Assembly (NCBI GenBank): GCA_023014365.1
Contig: JAEBUN010000001.1
Location: 682,001-746,000 of the forward strand
DNA length: 64,000 nt
Direction of reading: 5' to 3'
Source: Lepiota brunneoincarnata
Taxonomy: Eukaryota; Basidiomycota; Agaricomycetes; Agaricales; Agaricaceae
In this document: one piece after another, positions 20,201 through 31,649 of the stretch
How positions within the stretch are numbered: the stretch's first letter is position 1
How the letters are laid out: each line of letters starts with the position of its first letter
The notes under the pieces: generated by a model
Database searches by the model: none
Seen by the model: the letters and a program-made list of their open reading frames with translations, nothing else
Told to the model about the DNA's origin: nothing
Program-made: the position numbers and the translations under genes

Positions 20201-20778
20201 ACTAGTACCTGCCACCACTGTCCTGGTACCCTACTTGTGCCATGCAGAAATTGGTGTGTGAGCCTCTGGGTCTAGGTAAAAAGTGTTGAAGCTGTGACCT
20301 TTATAACTACCCATGCACTTTCACTGATCACCCATGGGTCTCTGCTGGTGTTGCAAATGCTCTGGTCACATCCATGATGACCAGTCAATACTGTAAGTAT
20401 CACTGATCATTATTTTCTCTTTTAATTATTTTGTCTTTTAGATCTGGCTGCTTTTGTGTGGGTTGCCTCCTCCAGCTTGGTCAGCCTGAAAGTGGACTGC
20501 ATTATGTAGGAGGCATCAGCCTTCCACCACCTGTTGAGTTGTCTATCAATTTGTTCAAGAAATGCAAGTTACTTGGACCACAATGGAGGGGAATGATGCA
20601 GCATTCATCAAGATAGGGATGGCTGCCTCCCTTGAAGATATTCAGGCATTTTTCACCTTTGCAGATTGCTTTCCCAGGGTGCCAATGTATGAGGAGTTCA
20701 AGAAGCTCAAGTCCTTCCTCTTGCCTTGCTTTCCCTATGACTCAAGATCTTGAGTCTCTACTGGAGGACTTGAACTAA
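17257..20778 (+). pseudogene. Antisense accessory gene A of Gypsy-2 (Zn2Cys6-type), decayed
   Basis: The gene starts ATGTCCAGCAACATGC at 17257. Introns 17321-17371 and 17438-17488 keep GTAAGT donors and CAG/TAG acceptors. A solo LTR (17588-18745) cuts the third exon, and coding resumes at 18746 with a Pro/Ser-rich region. Later exons match gene A of Gypsy-3, for example EVSQADLFKI-like text after 19295, LEPSPAPQE near 19830 and the cluster remnant CEPLGLGKKC-stop-SCDLYNYPCTF near 20255-20325. The C-terminal exon (about 20443-20778) reads NDAAFIKIGMAASLEDIQAFF. Many C to T changes create stops. In the intact version this is a Zn(II)2Cys6 DNA-binding-type protein. Confidence 0.75.
17588..18745 (+). 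mobile_element. Solo LTR of the Gypsy-2/3 family inside gene A, TSD gtgt
   Basis: A 1158-bp LTR (TGATATGCTG...TTTTCA) with the perfect 4-bp duplication GTGT (17584-17587, 18746-18749). It lacks most of the CAGAGA-rich tract present in other copies, which explains its shorter length. It is CpG-poor, like its surroundings. Confidence 0.92.
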
Positions 20779-21334
20779 CTGCCCCCCTTTGTATCTTTAT
20801 CTTTTTGAACATAAATACTGTTTTGTCATGTAGATACATTCAATATCATTATCTTGTTTCTTGTCCCTTTTCTTGAGCTAAGCTAAGCTGTTTCTGACTT
20901 TCTTGTCATCTCCTAGAGAGTCACTTATATACTCATTATATATTTCTCTGACATTTCTGTGATGTCTATTGACACCTCAACATGCTGTGATCTGCAATGT
21001 GTAATGACCCAGCCATCCATTCCAGTTTACTTACAAGCCTGAACCAGCCTGTACATGGTGTTCATGTCAATTGAAGTGCCACTTGGAGCCTATCTCCCCC
21101 TAGCCAAATTGAAATTTGGTGCCCTCACCATTCCATCAAAATCCCTGTGCAAACTGATAACTGCAAGACCCTGGTGACATGTTACCTAATAAGGCAACTA
21201 TGGTTTGGCAAGTCTGTTGAAGGCTGGCTACTTAAGATTACAGGTCTCCTAGGCATCTCAGGTTGTAAGCTTAGGGTGAAGGGTGTTTTTCATCTACTCA
21301 CTATGATTTGTCATCACTACCAACAGCCTTTTCT

Positions 21335-21342
21335 TATAAAAG
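21335..21342 (+). promoter_or_regulatory. TATA box of antisense gene B (Gypsy-2 copy)
   Basis: TATAAAAG lies 45 bases upstream of the gene B start codon at 21387. Gypsy-3 has the same box (plus 61935-61943) at the same distance, so gene B seems to have its own promoter, opposite to the element's main transcript. Confidence 0.6.
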
Positions 21343-21500
21343 CAAGGGTGCGATGTCTCATCCTAGCAGACATTCTTTGCAAGAAAATGGCTTCCTCTAT
21401 CCCCAATCTTCAAGTCAAGCTCAACAATCTCATTAGCAACACTAAGGGTCACTTTCAGCACCTGCAAAATGGTCAAGTCACTCATCCCCTTGTTGAGAAG

Positions 21501-22249
21501 TGTAGAGATTGCTGATCAGCTGCTTGTGAAAATGGCAACCTCTCAGAATCTTGCAGTTACCATCAACTCAGATCACTGACAACCCTGGATCAGTAACAAC
21601 ACTTGGAGGCACTCATCGTATTATCTCTTACCCTTCCTATTTTGATATTTACAACTTTTTTCCATTCCTGTTTCGCCTCCTTGGTTATTATAATGTAGTT
21701 CTAATGTATAGCATGCTGTACTGTGGGTTAAATATTTACATTTTATCTCATCAGCTTGTCATACCCCAGTCTATACCACTCTCACTTTTCTCTCTTTTTC
21801 CTCTCTGCTACCAAGTCTTGTAATTGTGCTTCTCATTTATTCAGCTCCTGTTTCATGTTCTTTTGTCTCAGTTTGTAGTAATCCTTCATTCTAGGACTTA
21901 GTCTGGACTAATTAGTTTTTTCTTCTTCTCATCTGTCTCTCTTGAAATAATCATCAAAAATCTATTTCTCTCATCATATATAAAGCATGTACATCTGGTA
22001 GTAGTACTCCAGCAAATTAACAGCCCATCTCATTCATCTCAACCTGTCTGAAACACACTCCAATTTATTCACATCTTTATCAACAATTCTTATCTGTTCT
22101 GACTCTATCCTCTAAATTTCCTACACCTCCACTCATTACCTGACCATTTCAACTCCTTGGTCATTCACCATTGATCTAGAAGCCCAGCAGTCACTGTATT
22201 TGACCACACTCACATTTTCATTGTAACTAGGAGAGGCATTCTCCTTTCA
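21501..22249 (+). repeat. 5' LTR of Gypsy-D
   Basis: A 749-bp LTR (TGTAGAGATT...CTCCTTTCA) followed by AC and the primer-binding site TGGAGCCCACC at 22252. A TATA-like ATATATAAAG lies near 21976. It differs from the 3' LTR mainly at positions where one copy has TG and the other CA, that is, at former CpGs. Confidence 0.92.
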
Positions 22250-22251
22250 AC

Positions 22252-24100
22252 TGGAGCCCACCACAAGGGGCTTCAAAATTGAATTTTTCACTTGTCATAC
22301 CTTGTAACCTTGCCCAGAAAGTTTCCCTATCACTTCACAGTCCACAGAACCTTTCTCTCAACACTCTAGCGACTGCTGACAAATTCTTCTCATTATTTCA
22401 GACCCCAGTAACCCCTCAGACATATCCTTTCATCTTGATACCATCATGGCTGATAACAGTGGAACAAATACCTGGTGATTTCGATGGTGGCAATCAGCAT
22501 CCACAAGGCGAACCCTCAGGAACAAGCTAACCCACTGATGTATGGAGCTCAACATTTTCCATTCCCTCCTAACCAGCCAGGTCCTGGATTTCATCCTGCC
22601 CAATTCCCCCTCCCTGCCAGTGGTCTTCCCCCCTCAGCCTCCTAATCCTCACCATATGCCATCCCTGTTTTGATTGTAATGCACCAAAATTGATGGGCAC
22701 CCCAGGTCACTCACAAGGTTCTTCAAGGAAATAGAGATGCTTGGAAGGGAATGCAGACTCAATGACAGGGACCATATCCTCCATATACTCTGGTATCTTG
22801 ATAGTCAGGAGTACGACTCATGGAATAGTCATCCTGCAGCTACCAGTGCCAACTGGATTCAGTTTAAAGAAGAAATTACTGCTATGTACCCAGGAGCAGA
22901 AGATGATGCAAAATTTAATGTCACTGAACCTTGAGGTTTTCATTGAAAAACATACTGCCACACCCATGCAAGATCAGCTTCTAGTTCAGGGAGTACTATT
23001 GCAAATTCTTGCCATGAGTGACCTGGTTGTTGAATCATAATTTAATTTTGCAGCAAGAGTGAAATAAGCTCTTCCTCAGTGGTTTCCATATCAATTTTTG
23101 GCAGCAGCTCCGTACACAGCTTTGCATTCAGGACCTAAGGCATCCTATGGACAAACCATGGGATATTGGTGTTGTAGAGGAAGCTGCACAATTTTTATTG
23201 GAAGGAACTGGATCCAGATATACTCTAAACTTACCTGCCATTCCTCCTCAAATTCCAGCTGCTCCTGTCACCCCCTTCAATCCGTCACCTCACCCAACCT
23301 TTGATATGTCCTCCCTTGAGCAAATCTTGACTTCAGACACATTCCTGAATTGCTTGGCTGGAAAACTTGCAGTACCAGCTTGTAACAATCCTCAGCCTTC
23401 ATATCAGTCTCCCGTTCCAACAGAATCCTCAGGAAAATCGACAAACATGGCCTTGTGGCTTCTGCTCTAACACAGATCACATGTTCCGAACAATGCCTTA
23501 GCCTTGATGACTATATCCGTTCAAGGTTTATGCATCCAGGATGGGAGTAATCGCATTTGTATGCCAGATAACACCCAGGTTTCAGCCTCAGACTGCCCCT
23601 GGTCAAAATATGAGGGAGAGGGATTGATAATTGGCATAGAAATCGCTCACAATTCGAATACTCCAGCCCAAGCAAACATGCTCCAAGTATCTCCATCACA
23701 TTCCATCACTTCCAGCTTGTGTACCAACCCTATCACATCCACTATTCCATATTCCCACTTCCCAGGTCTCCCCAGATGAAGAAGAAATTTATAGGCTTGA
23801 AGCAATTGCACCCTAGCCACTATAAAACAACAGGATGAGATCAGGAAACTGTGCAGGGAGTGCACAGGAAAGGTCAAGAACTCACAAGCAAATGTTAAAC
23901 CACCCATTTCAACCCCAAACAAACCAACCCCAGGATCCTCTAACTCATTCCCCAAATTCTCCTCCTTCCAAACTGACCCCTCCTTCGAAACCCACTCTTC
24001 CTTCACCTGATACCCATTCCCAGAGTCAACAGTATCGATTTGCTGCACCTATAGAGGACTCCCAGACTGTCCAAACATGTCATACAGTGAAGTCTTGATA
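22252..24100 (+). pseudogene. Gypsy-D gag, degenerate
   Basis: Fragments in several frames: MADNSGTNT near 22448, Pro-rich text, then a capsid-like region about 22740-23000 (RNDRD-like and WNSHPAATSANWIQFKEE). A damaged zinc knuckle near 23450 reads CGFCSNTDHMF, with the last Cys lost. Stops and frameshifts are frequent. It supplied the capsid in the original element. Confidence 0.6.
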
Positions 24101-24299
24101 GTTCAGTCACCCTCACACAAAGGGAATTCTATGCCATTCGCTCCAGAAGTCAGAAAACACATCAAGGAGCAAGTAACCACTCACAGGGTTCCTATAGGAC
24201 CTCCAGCAGCCAGCTTCTTCACTTGAAAACACTGAAATTGAAGCTGATCTAGCCCCATCTTCCTTCATCCAACACCAACCACCTTCCCCTCCCAATCCC

Positions 24300-24720
24300 C
24301 TTGTTGTGGCCAACCCTGTCGAAGAACTTCAGCACAATTCCTTTAGAACTTGATGGGAAACTCACCATGGAAGCTATCCTTGATGAGGGTTTGCAAATTA
24401 TTGCAATCCAGGCACGAAATCTGGGAGAAATTAGGCCTTCCACTTTTCAGGGACCAGGGCATGGTCATGGAAGCCGCTAATGGGTCCAAAGAATCAAGAT
24501 CTCCCTGTGCGCATTGGGAGCAGTATTTTTTCATCTCCAATTCCAGGTCTTTGATCATGCACCTTATGACATGCTGCTTGGCTGTCCTTTCCTCACCCTC
24601 ACTCAAACCAAAACTCACCATTATGCGAAATGGTGATTTCCATCTCACACTCTTCAACCCTAATTCCAAAGAAACTATCACTATTCCGACTTCCATTTCA
24701 CAATCAGGTACCTGTCCAGT
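24300..24720 (+). pseudogene. Gypsy-D protease, degenerate
   Basis: EAILDEGLQIIAIQ occupies the active-site position of ALLDSGSQIISM in Gypsy-3, with Asp-Glu-Gly instead of Asp-Ser-Gly. APYDMLLGCPFLTLT follows, matching YRVLLGRPFDVL. The active-site serine is missing and frames are broken. Confidence 0.6.
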
Positions 24721-25079
24721 CAACTGGGGGTTTTTGAATATTGATGATTTGGTTCAGGGAAACCAAGGAGAGACATCACCCCACCTTTCACATCAGCCAA
24801 TCACACCATGCTATCAATCACCTTCCATATCTGTCACACATCTATCCCTATCTATGATCTCCCCCATTGCTTTCACTGCTGCCTCAGAATTTAATCCTAT
24901 CCACAAACCACAAGAAATATATGAGATTTCACTATTAAATGATGACTATCATATTTCAGAACCAGAGATTTTGACTTTAGCCTACAAGAAAGTCGCCAAC
25001 AAAGTCAAATCCAGTTTCTACCACATTACCAGAAAACTACCAAATTGTATGCTGTATCCCAACTGATCCACTCGCTTCC

Positions 25080-25707
25080 ATGACTCCACTTCCCACACAT
25101 CCTCCCAACTTCATTCCTGGCACTCATTACACCTCCAAGCATATGGCATCAATGAATATCAATCCCAATGGCTTCTTATGGCCCAAAGAGGAAAAACTTG
25201 TCCACCACATTATCTGCACTCAGGAACTTGCCTTTGCCTGGTCTGAGGATGAGAAAGGAAAGTTCTCAGATGAATACTTTGACCCAATTGTCATTCCCAC
25301 TATCAAACATGTTCCATGGTCACTCCAAAACATCCCCATTCCCCCTAGTATTTTCCAGAAAGTTGTTGACATCATTAAATCAAAAATAGCTGGTGGTGTC
25401 TATGAACCCTCTAGCTTGTCCTATCAGTTCCTGCTGGTTCTGTGTTCCCAAGATGGATGGGCAATCACTACAACTTGTTCATGATCTTCAGCCCCTTAAT
25501 GTGGTTACTATCAAAGATGCTGGTGTACCTCCAATCATTGAAACCTATACAGAATCCTTTGGTGGGCATTCTTGTTATGGGGTATTTGATTTATTTGTTG
25601 GGTTTGATCAGCGCGCCTTGGCACCTGAATCTCACGATCTCACCACATTCCAAACTCCTCTTGGCACACTTTGTCTCACATCCATTCCTATGGGCTACAC
25701 CAACTCC
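25080..25707 (+). pseudogene. Gypsy-D reverse transcriptase, first part
   Basis: WPKEEKLVHHIICTQELAFAW and IKSKIAGGVYEPSSLSYQ are followed, in another frame, by WFCVPKMDG, LVHDLQPLNVVTIKDAGVP, GVFDLFVGFDQRALA and TFQTPLGTLCLTSIPMGYTN. This is the fingers and palm of a Gypsy reverse transcriptase. A solo LTR interrupts it at 25708 just after the MGYTNS block. Confidence 0.8.
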
Positions 25708-26178
25708 TGTAAGGGGAACTCCAGGTTATCGCTCACAACTGCAGATTCGGAATTCCAATTTCCAGCCTTCCTGCACTTGAAAATCCGATTTCCAGCCTCC
25801 CAATGCTCAGAAATCCGATTTCCAGCCCCCCTGGGCCTGGAAATCTGTCCCCTGACACCCCAGTACTCGGAATTCCCTCCTACACCCCTCCAATGCAGAT
25901 GCAAACCCTCACTGGTGTGCATGACCCTATCCCGAGCCCATTCCTGACTATACTTACTTTAGGCATCCCTGACACCTCACGGCCATTTATGTAGAGTAGA
26001 TTACTCAACTTGGACCTTACAGCAGGTAGTATAAGTAGTGTAGGTGAGCTTGGAGAAATCTTACTCGATTCTCTAAGGTTTCTCCCTGCTCAGGTATGTA
26101 CTTGGTAGAAGTCTGGAAATGACACTAAGGTTTCTCCCTGCTCAGCTAACGCAACATGGCAGCCAGGTCGCCCTTACA
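25708..26178 (+). mobile_element. Solo LTR, family TGTAAGGG...CCTTACA, TSD actcc
   Basis: A 471-bp LTR with 8-bp inverted ends (TGTAAGGG/CCCTTACA) and the perfect duplication ACTCC (25703-25707, 26179-26183). Inside are a ~30-bp tandem repeat built on AATCCGATTTCCAGC (about 25750-25850) and a direct repeat CTAAGGTTTCTCCCTGCTCA (about 26074 and 26127). A related LTR is at 28631-29092. It retains more CpG than the host Gypsy-D, so it is probably younger. Confidence 0.92.
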
Positions 26179-27231
26179 ACTCCCTCCAAATCCAGCATGG
26201 AGATCTTACATTCCTACTTCAGGATGAAATTCCTTACATTACCAAACCCTGGGTTGATGATGTACCAGTCAAGGGTCCCAAAACTTGCTATGAAACTCTG
26301 GATGGCTTCAAAACACTTCCTGAAAATCCTGGAGTTTGATTATTCATTTTTGAGCACCTTCAGAATGTCTATAGGATCCTTCAGCAAATCAAACATGCTG
26401 GAGGAACATTTTCTGCTATTAAATCTTGCATTTGCATTCCTTTGGCAGTTATTGTTGGACATCTTTGCACATATGAAGGACGACTACCAGACACCTCCAG
26501 AGTGCAGAAAATCATCAATTGGCCCTCCTGTTCTGATCTCACTGAAGTGTGAGGCTTTCTTGGCACCCTTGGCACCATTCGCATTTTTATTCCGAGCTTT
26601 TCCTCAAATTCTCAACCCCTGGTTAGGCTCACAAGGAAAGGAGTGGAATTTGATTTGGAGAAGAGGAATTAGCCACTATGAACAAGTTGAAGGAGCTGGC
26701 TCAAAATTCCCCTTGTATTTGAGCCCTCAATTATAACAGCACTAACAAGGTCATTCTAGGTGTTGATACTTTGAAATTTGCAGTTGGCTACATCCTCTCA
26801 CAGTTAGGAGATGATTTGAAATGATATCCCTCAAGATTTGGATCACTTACACTCAACAATCGTAAGTCTAGGTATTCTCAAGCAAAGTTGGAGTTATTTG
26901 AGTTGTTTAGAGCATTGAAAGATGTCAGGATTTGGATTATTGGAGTAGGGAATTTGGTGGTCAAGGTGGACACAAAGTATATCAAGGGTATGATTAATAA
27001 TCCAGACATCCAACCCTCTGCTCTGATAAATCACTGGATTTCTGCGATTCTGCTATTTGATTTTCATCTCAAGCATGTTCCAGGCAAAGAGCATGGTCCA
27101 GATGGCCTATCTCAGCACCTGCAAGCCCCAGAAGACCCCAAAATCACAGATGATTATGAGGATTGGATTGACTTGGCCAATTCATTCAATATTTTGCACT
27201 CATTCCCACATTCACTTCCTTCCCTGTTATG
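26179..27231 (+). pseudogene. Gypsy-D reverse transcriptase end and RNase H
   Basis: Reading resumes with HGDLTFLLQDEIPYITKPW, then VDDVPVKGP, where WVDD replaces the YIDD active site. LLQNVYRILQQIKHAGG-like text and VIVGHLCTYEGRLPD follow. RNase H reads VLELFRALKDVRIWII, LVVKVDTKYIKGMINNPDI and HWISAILLFDFHLKHVPGK. The segment contains several stops. The RNase H Asp (KVDTKY) is retained. Confidence 0.75.
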
Positions 27232-27304
27232 AACAGTCCAGGACCAAGAGGAACAAGAACAACTATTCAACTTTACAAGATGGGTACAGGAAACCACAGA
27301 CCAG

Positions 27305-27607
27305 TTGCGAGCACAGGAATATGAAGACAAAGAAGGGGAATACTACAATGCCATGCAGGACCCAGCAAGAGAAGCAGGAATGGAGATAGCTCTGGAGGAT
27401 ATTCTGGAATACCCCAAGGACAAAGAAGATAGCCACGGATCAACTGATCCAACCTCCAATACGGATGGAAGCACCAAGAAAATGGAGAGCAAGAATGGAA
27501 GAGAATACATGGAGATAGAATCAGGAGAAGAGGATTATGAGTCAGAGGAAAGCAATGGAACATTGCACAGCAGTGGAATGGAGAATGAGGACACTGACTC
27601 ATTGTAA
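27305..27607 (+). CDS. Acidic C-terminal segment between RNase H and integrase of Gypsy-D
   Basis: About 100 open codons rich in Glu, Asp, Ser and Gly (EDILEYPKDKED and SGEEDYESEESNGT). Gypsy-1 and Gypsy-3 have a comparable acidic linker (DDGLEDEGEDF-like) at the same place in pol, so this is probably the equivalent linker and not a separate gene. It ends at TAA 27605-27607, where a possible further insertion begins. Confidence 0.4.
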   Translation: MRAQEYEDKEGEYYNAMQDPAREAGMEIALEDILEYPKDKEDSHGSTDPTSNTDGSTKKMESKNGREYMEIESGEEDYESEESNGTLHSSGMENEDTDSL

Positions 27608-27824
27608 CACATAAATAACAGTAGGATGCCATCAGCTAGGATGCGCATCATGGTCAAGACTGTGCAAGACAAGTAGAACAGCCCAATAACCTATAACAAG
27701 TATATAGTATCTCATAGGTATATAAGGCCTGTACAAGTAGAGATTAAAGCCTCAAGCTTTAATCTTGTTAACAGCGGTTGTTAACCCTCTTTGCCTTAAC
27801 TTGGCATGTTCCCTCGTTATATCA
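27603..27824 (+). mobile_element. Possible short solo LTR with hairpins
   Basis: The linker coding stops here. The segment begins TGTAACACATAA, holds a TATA-like GTATATAAGG (27718-27727), a perfect 10-bp stem (AGATTAAAGC 27741-27750 with GCTTTAATCT 27756-27765, 5-base loop) and a second stem (GTTAACA/TGTTAAC, 27767-27785), and may end ..TATATCA. No target duplication could be confirmed, so the boundaries are tentative. Confidence 0.4.
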
Positions 27825-28189
27825 TTGAGCACAATCCACTAAGCTCTGCAAGGCCAACCATCTCGGACACCTTGTAGAGTGATTGAAGGCCATCTCCAGT
27901 TATCCTCAGATACAGAAGGAGCATGGATCATAACATTCCCACTCATCTGCTTCCCCATGTGATTTCTGGTGGCCCTGGACTTCAAACACATTTGCTATGA
28001 AAGTTCTGAATGAAACCTGACCACTTCAAGAATTCCTGTATCCCTTACACCATCTCTCATCACCCTCCACTATCCCCAGCTCAAAAATCATCGAAATGTT
28101 TTCAAGCAATGCTTCTATGTCACCCCCCACACTTACGCTGACCATTCCTTGTTCAGACAAGGCAAAATCCCATGACCTCGAGCTTCAGT

Positions 28190-28630
28190 GAGTCCAAGTG
28201 TTCCTCATCAATCCTGTATGGCCTTCTGGGATGTCTGACAATGAGTTGAAACAATTTATTTGATTCTCATCCAGATTTTTTGTGCAAGATGGTAGATTAT
28301 GGAAGAAATATCTGAAGATGAAACATAAGCTAGTAGTGCCCCAGGAACATTGATACAAGCTCATCCAACAGGCTCACAATGAGATGGGACACAAGGGCAT
28401 ATTCACAGTTCTACTTCAACTTCTGGAACAATTTTGGTGGCCTTACCTCAATCAGGACGTCCATTAGTTCATTAAGACATGCCACAAATGTCAAACATGA
28501 CTTCAACACTCATTCCACATCCCTCCAACCATCCCAACACCCTTCTCATTGTTCAGAAAGGTCTACATCAACACCATGTTCATGCTGAAGTCAAATGGGT
28601 ACTGCTACATTGTTCATGCCTGCTGCTCAC
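28190..28630 (+). pseudogene. Gypsy-D integrase, zinc-binding part
   Basis: QDGRLWKKYLKMKHKLVVP is followed by AHNEMGHKGIFTVLLQLL, QFWWPYLNQDV and IKTCHKCQT, giving the H-x4-H/C-x2-C zinc site of integrase. Stops interrupt it. The solo LTR at 28631 breaks it just before the catalytic core. Confidence 0.75.
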
Positions 28631-29092
28631 TGTAAGGGGACAATCCACAAACACCCCTAAGCCTCCCAGCACACTGTACATCCCCCCTTTCAAACGCTTA
28701 CACCCCAAACATAACCAGAATGCACCAGAGGTCCCCTCGCTGCCCAGCTAAACCCCTCCCTTCACCCTCTACACCCTCCTTAACCCTCACCTGCTTCCTC
28801 CCATTTCCCATAGACTTCAGACTGTTATCTTCACTCCCCACACTCGTTTTAATCACACCCAGCCTTGTGCAACACCCAGACACCACCGTCAAGCCTTGTT
28901 CAATTTATATTGATTATATAAGTCAAGTATATACATAGTTTTCACCTGCAGGGGTTCCCTCATCCTATTCTCTTAGGATTTCCCTGCAGGTATGGACTCC
29001 CTACTTAGCTCACAGATTAATAATACTTAGGATTTCCCTGCAGTGATGTTTTGGCTCCCTGAGTTGTCCGAACCCTCCAGGTTGCCCTAACA
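28631..29092 (+). mobile_element. Solo LTR, family TGTAAGGG...CCCTAACA, TSD ctcac
   Basis: A 462-bp LTR with the perfect duplication CTCAC (28626-28630, 29093-29097). It is related to 25708-26178, with the same 5' end, a doubled ..TTAGGATTTCCCTGCAG block near 28974 and 29027, and a similar end. It is C-rich on the plus strand in its first 250 bases. Confidence 0.9.
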
Positions 29093-29097
29093 CTCAC

Positions 29098-29940
29098 TCT
29101 CTTTGTATCCTGAATGGCACATGCTTCATTTGGAGAATGCTCACACAATCGGAGCATTTATTTTCGAAGATATTCTTTGTAGATGGGGTGCTATAGAGGA
29201 GATAGTGACAGATAATGGACTAGTGTTCGTTCAGGCAGCAGATTTTCTTTTGAAGCATTACAAGATCAACCACATTTGCATTTAATCCTACAATTCACAG
29301 GCAAACAGTCCAGTCGAGTGGAGACATTTGGATGTCAGAGAGGCATTAGTTAAGGCAGCAGGAGGCAAAGAAAATTGATGGACAACAGCAGCACCTTCAG
29401 TATTCTGGGCAGAACAAATTTCTATCCAGAAATCAACAGGATATTCACCTTACTACATCACTCATGGTGTGGAACCACTTCTCCCCTTTGATCTTGCTGA
29501 AGCAACCTATTTAGCCCCTTCCTTCACTAAGCCACTCTCCACCACTGACCTCATTGCCACCCGGGCTATTCAGCTTCAGAAACAACCCCAAGATCTCACT
29601 AAGGTCAAGGAACTCATCATCAGAGCTCACTTCAAATCCATCTGCCATTTCAACAAGAAATATTCAAGTAAATTCGAGATTTTGATTTTTTGCTGGGTTC
29701 TCTCATTCTTGTCCATAACTCATGATATGACCACGATGTAGGCAGCAAAACCAAGCCAAGATATTTCGGACCACTCATGATGCTCAAGAGAATGACAGGG
29801 GGATTGTATGTCCTTGCTGAACTGGATGGATCTGTTTCTAAACTTTGTTTTGTGGCATTTTGACTCATCCCTTATTACTCCTGAGATATCCGTTCCATTC
29901 CTGTCACTAAACTCACCAACACAACACCAGAAGCCCTCAA
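29098..29940 (+). pseudogene. Gypsy-D integrase core and C-terminus
   Basis: PEWHMLHLENAHTIGAF, then FEDILCRWGAIEEIVTDNG with the second catalytic Asp, then NSQANSPVEWRHLDV where the catalytic Glu aligns, then STTDLIATRAIQLQKQ. A GPY-like block (KYFGPLMMLKRMTGGLYV) and [16 protein letters not shown] near 29815 end the gene. Several stops make it inactive. Confidence 0.75.
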
Positions 29941-30125
29941 CAACTTGACATATGACCTAGAATCATCTTTCCCTTCTCTGGCAACTTTGACTTCATCTGC
30001 CGAAATGTCACATTCTTCCCTGCTGAGTAACGCCACCCTCCAATGTTCCTACTACTTGCTACCACCAGCTTTGAAATTCTGGTCTTACACTGCCTAGGAG
30101 GTCAGTATTCTACGTACCCAGGAGA

Positions 30126-30873
30126 TGTAGAGATTGCCAATTAGCTGCTTGTGAAAATGGCAACCTCTCGGAATCTCACAGTTACCATCAACTTGGATCA
30201 CTGACAGCCCCAGATCAGTAATGACACTTGGAGTGCTCATTGAATTATCTCTTACCCTTCCTATTTTGATATTTACAACATATTTCCATTCCTGTTTTGC
30301 CTCCCCAGTTATTATAATGTAGTTCTAATGTATAGCATGCTGTACTGTGGGTTAAATATTTACATCTTATCTCATCAGCTTGTCATACCCCAGTCTATAC
30401 CACTCTCACTTTTCTCTCTTTTTCCTCTCTGCTACCAAGTCTTGTAATTGTGCTTCTCATTAATTCAGCTCCTGTTTCATGTTCTTTTTGTCTCAGTTTG
30501 TAGTAATCCTTCATTCTAGGACTTAGTCTGGACTAATTAGTTTTTTTTCTTCTCATCTGTCTCTCTCGAAATAATCATCAAAAATCTATTTCGCTCATTG
30601 TATATAAAGCATGTACATCTGGTAGTAGTACTCCAGCAAATTAACAGCCCATATCATTTGTCTCAAACTGTCTGAAACACACTCCAATTTATTCACATCT
30701 TTATCAACAATTCTTATCTGTTCTGAATCTATCCTCTAAATTTCCTACACCTCCACTCATTACCTGACCATTTTGACTCCTCAGTCATTCACCATTGATC
30801 TAGAAGCCCAGCAGTTGCCATATTTAACCATGCTCACATTTTTGTTGTAGCTAGGAGAGGCATTCTCCTTTCA
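30126..30873 (+). repeat. 3' LTR of Gypsy-D
   Basis: A 748-bp LTR nearly identical to 21501-22249. The purine-rich CCCAGGAGA immediately upstream may be the remnant polypurine tract. It is flanked on the right by the target duplication GAAG and by gene B sequence. Confidence 0.92.
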
Positions 30874-31509
30874 GAAGGCTCTCCTTGCATTTGATGCTCC
30901 TGGGGTATGTCTTTACTTCACTTGCCTCTCTTGTTGTTGCTCAATCATTCTCTAGTCTGCTTATATTGAAGTGTTATCAGGGGACACTAAGGCTATCAAG
31001 CTCCATGTCAACCAAGACTATGTCTTCCATATTTGCAAGCTCTATAAAATTTACCAAAACAACTACCATCCATCTTATGAGATGCCTATGGTCTACAAGG
31101 TGCTTTTGGAATGCTGCAGCTGCATTACTCACATTTACTCTGAAGAATCCCACAAAACCAGGGCCAAAGAGGCTCAGAACCCATCATCCACAACTGGCTC
31201 TACTTCCTCTAATGCTGCTAAAGGCTCTGCTGTCCCCATAACACATAAGCTTAGTGGTCTTTTGGTTCTAATTGTCTCCTAATGTTTAAGCTTAGCCCCA
31301 CAAAGGTTGCAAGGCTCCTGTCTCTGCTGCTGTTGTGGTAGATACTGATACTGAGCCTGCTAAGAGTATGAAAAGTGCTTCCAACTCCCAAGCAACCAGC
31401 ACTGACATGGTAATCTAGCTGCTTCTCAACCTTATCACATTGGCTGTAGTGCACGTCATGGGTAACCCACAGGTCACTTGACCTCTACCCGTACCTATAC
31501 CCACGTGAA

Positions 31510-31537
31510 ACCCATACCCATGCTCGTGGGTATGGGT
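31510..31537. repeat. Perfect hairpin in the hAT subterminal region
   Basis: ACCCATACCCA (31510-31520), six-base loop, TGGGTATGGGT (31527-31537). Related GGGTACAGG and GGGTATGG units follow to 31580, with the same theme at 34865-34950 at the other end. Subterminal repeats of this kind often bind hAT transposase. Confidence 0.75.
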
Positions 31538-31649
31538 ACAGGCAGGTACGGGTACAGGTACTTGCAGGTTACATGGGTATGGAAACCCATGCGGGTTGGC
31601 ACCATGGGTTCACTGTCGTAGATAGTATGTAGATTAGCAACTTATACTA

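Larger units (their letters stand above)
21501..30873 (+). mobile_element. Gypsy-D: complete nested LTR retrotransposon, TSD gaag
   Basis: A 9.4-kb element with two LTRs (21501-22249 and 30126-30873) and the perfect 4-bp duplication GAAG (21497-21500, 30874-30877). Removing it restores gene B exon 1 (..GTTGAGAAGGCTCTCC..). It encodes gag, protease, reverse transcriptase, RNase H and integrase in plus orientation, all frame-broken. Two solo LTRs of another family and possibly a third insertion sit inside it. Its primer-binding site TGGAGCCCACC matches Gypsy-1 and -3. Confidence 0.93.
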
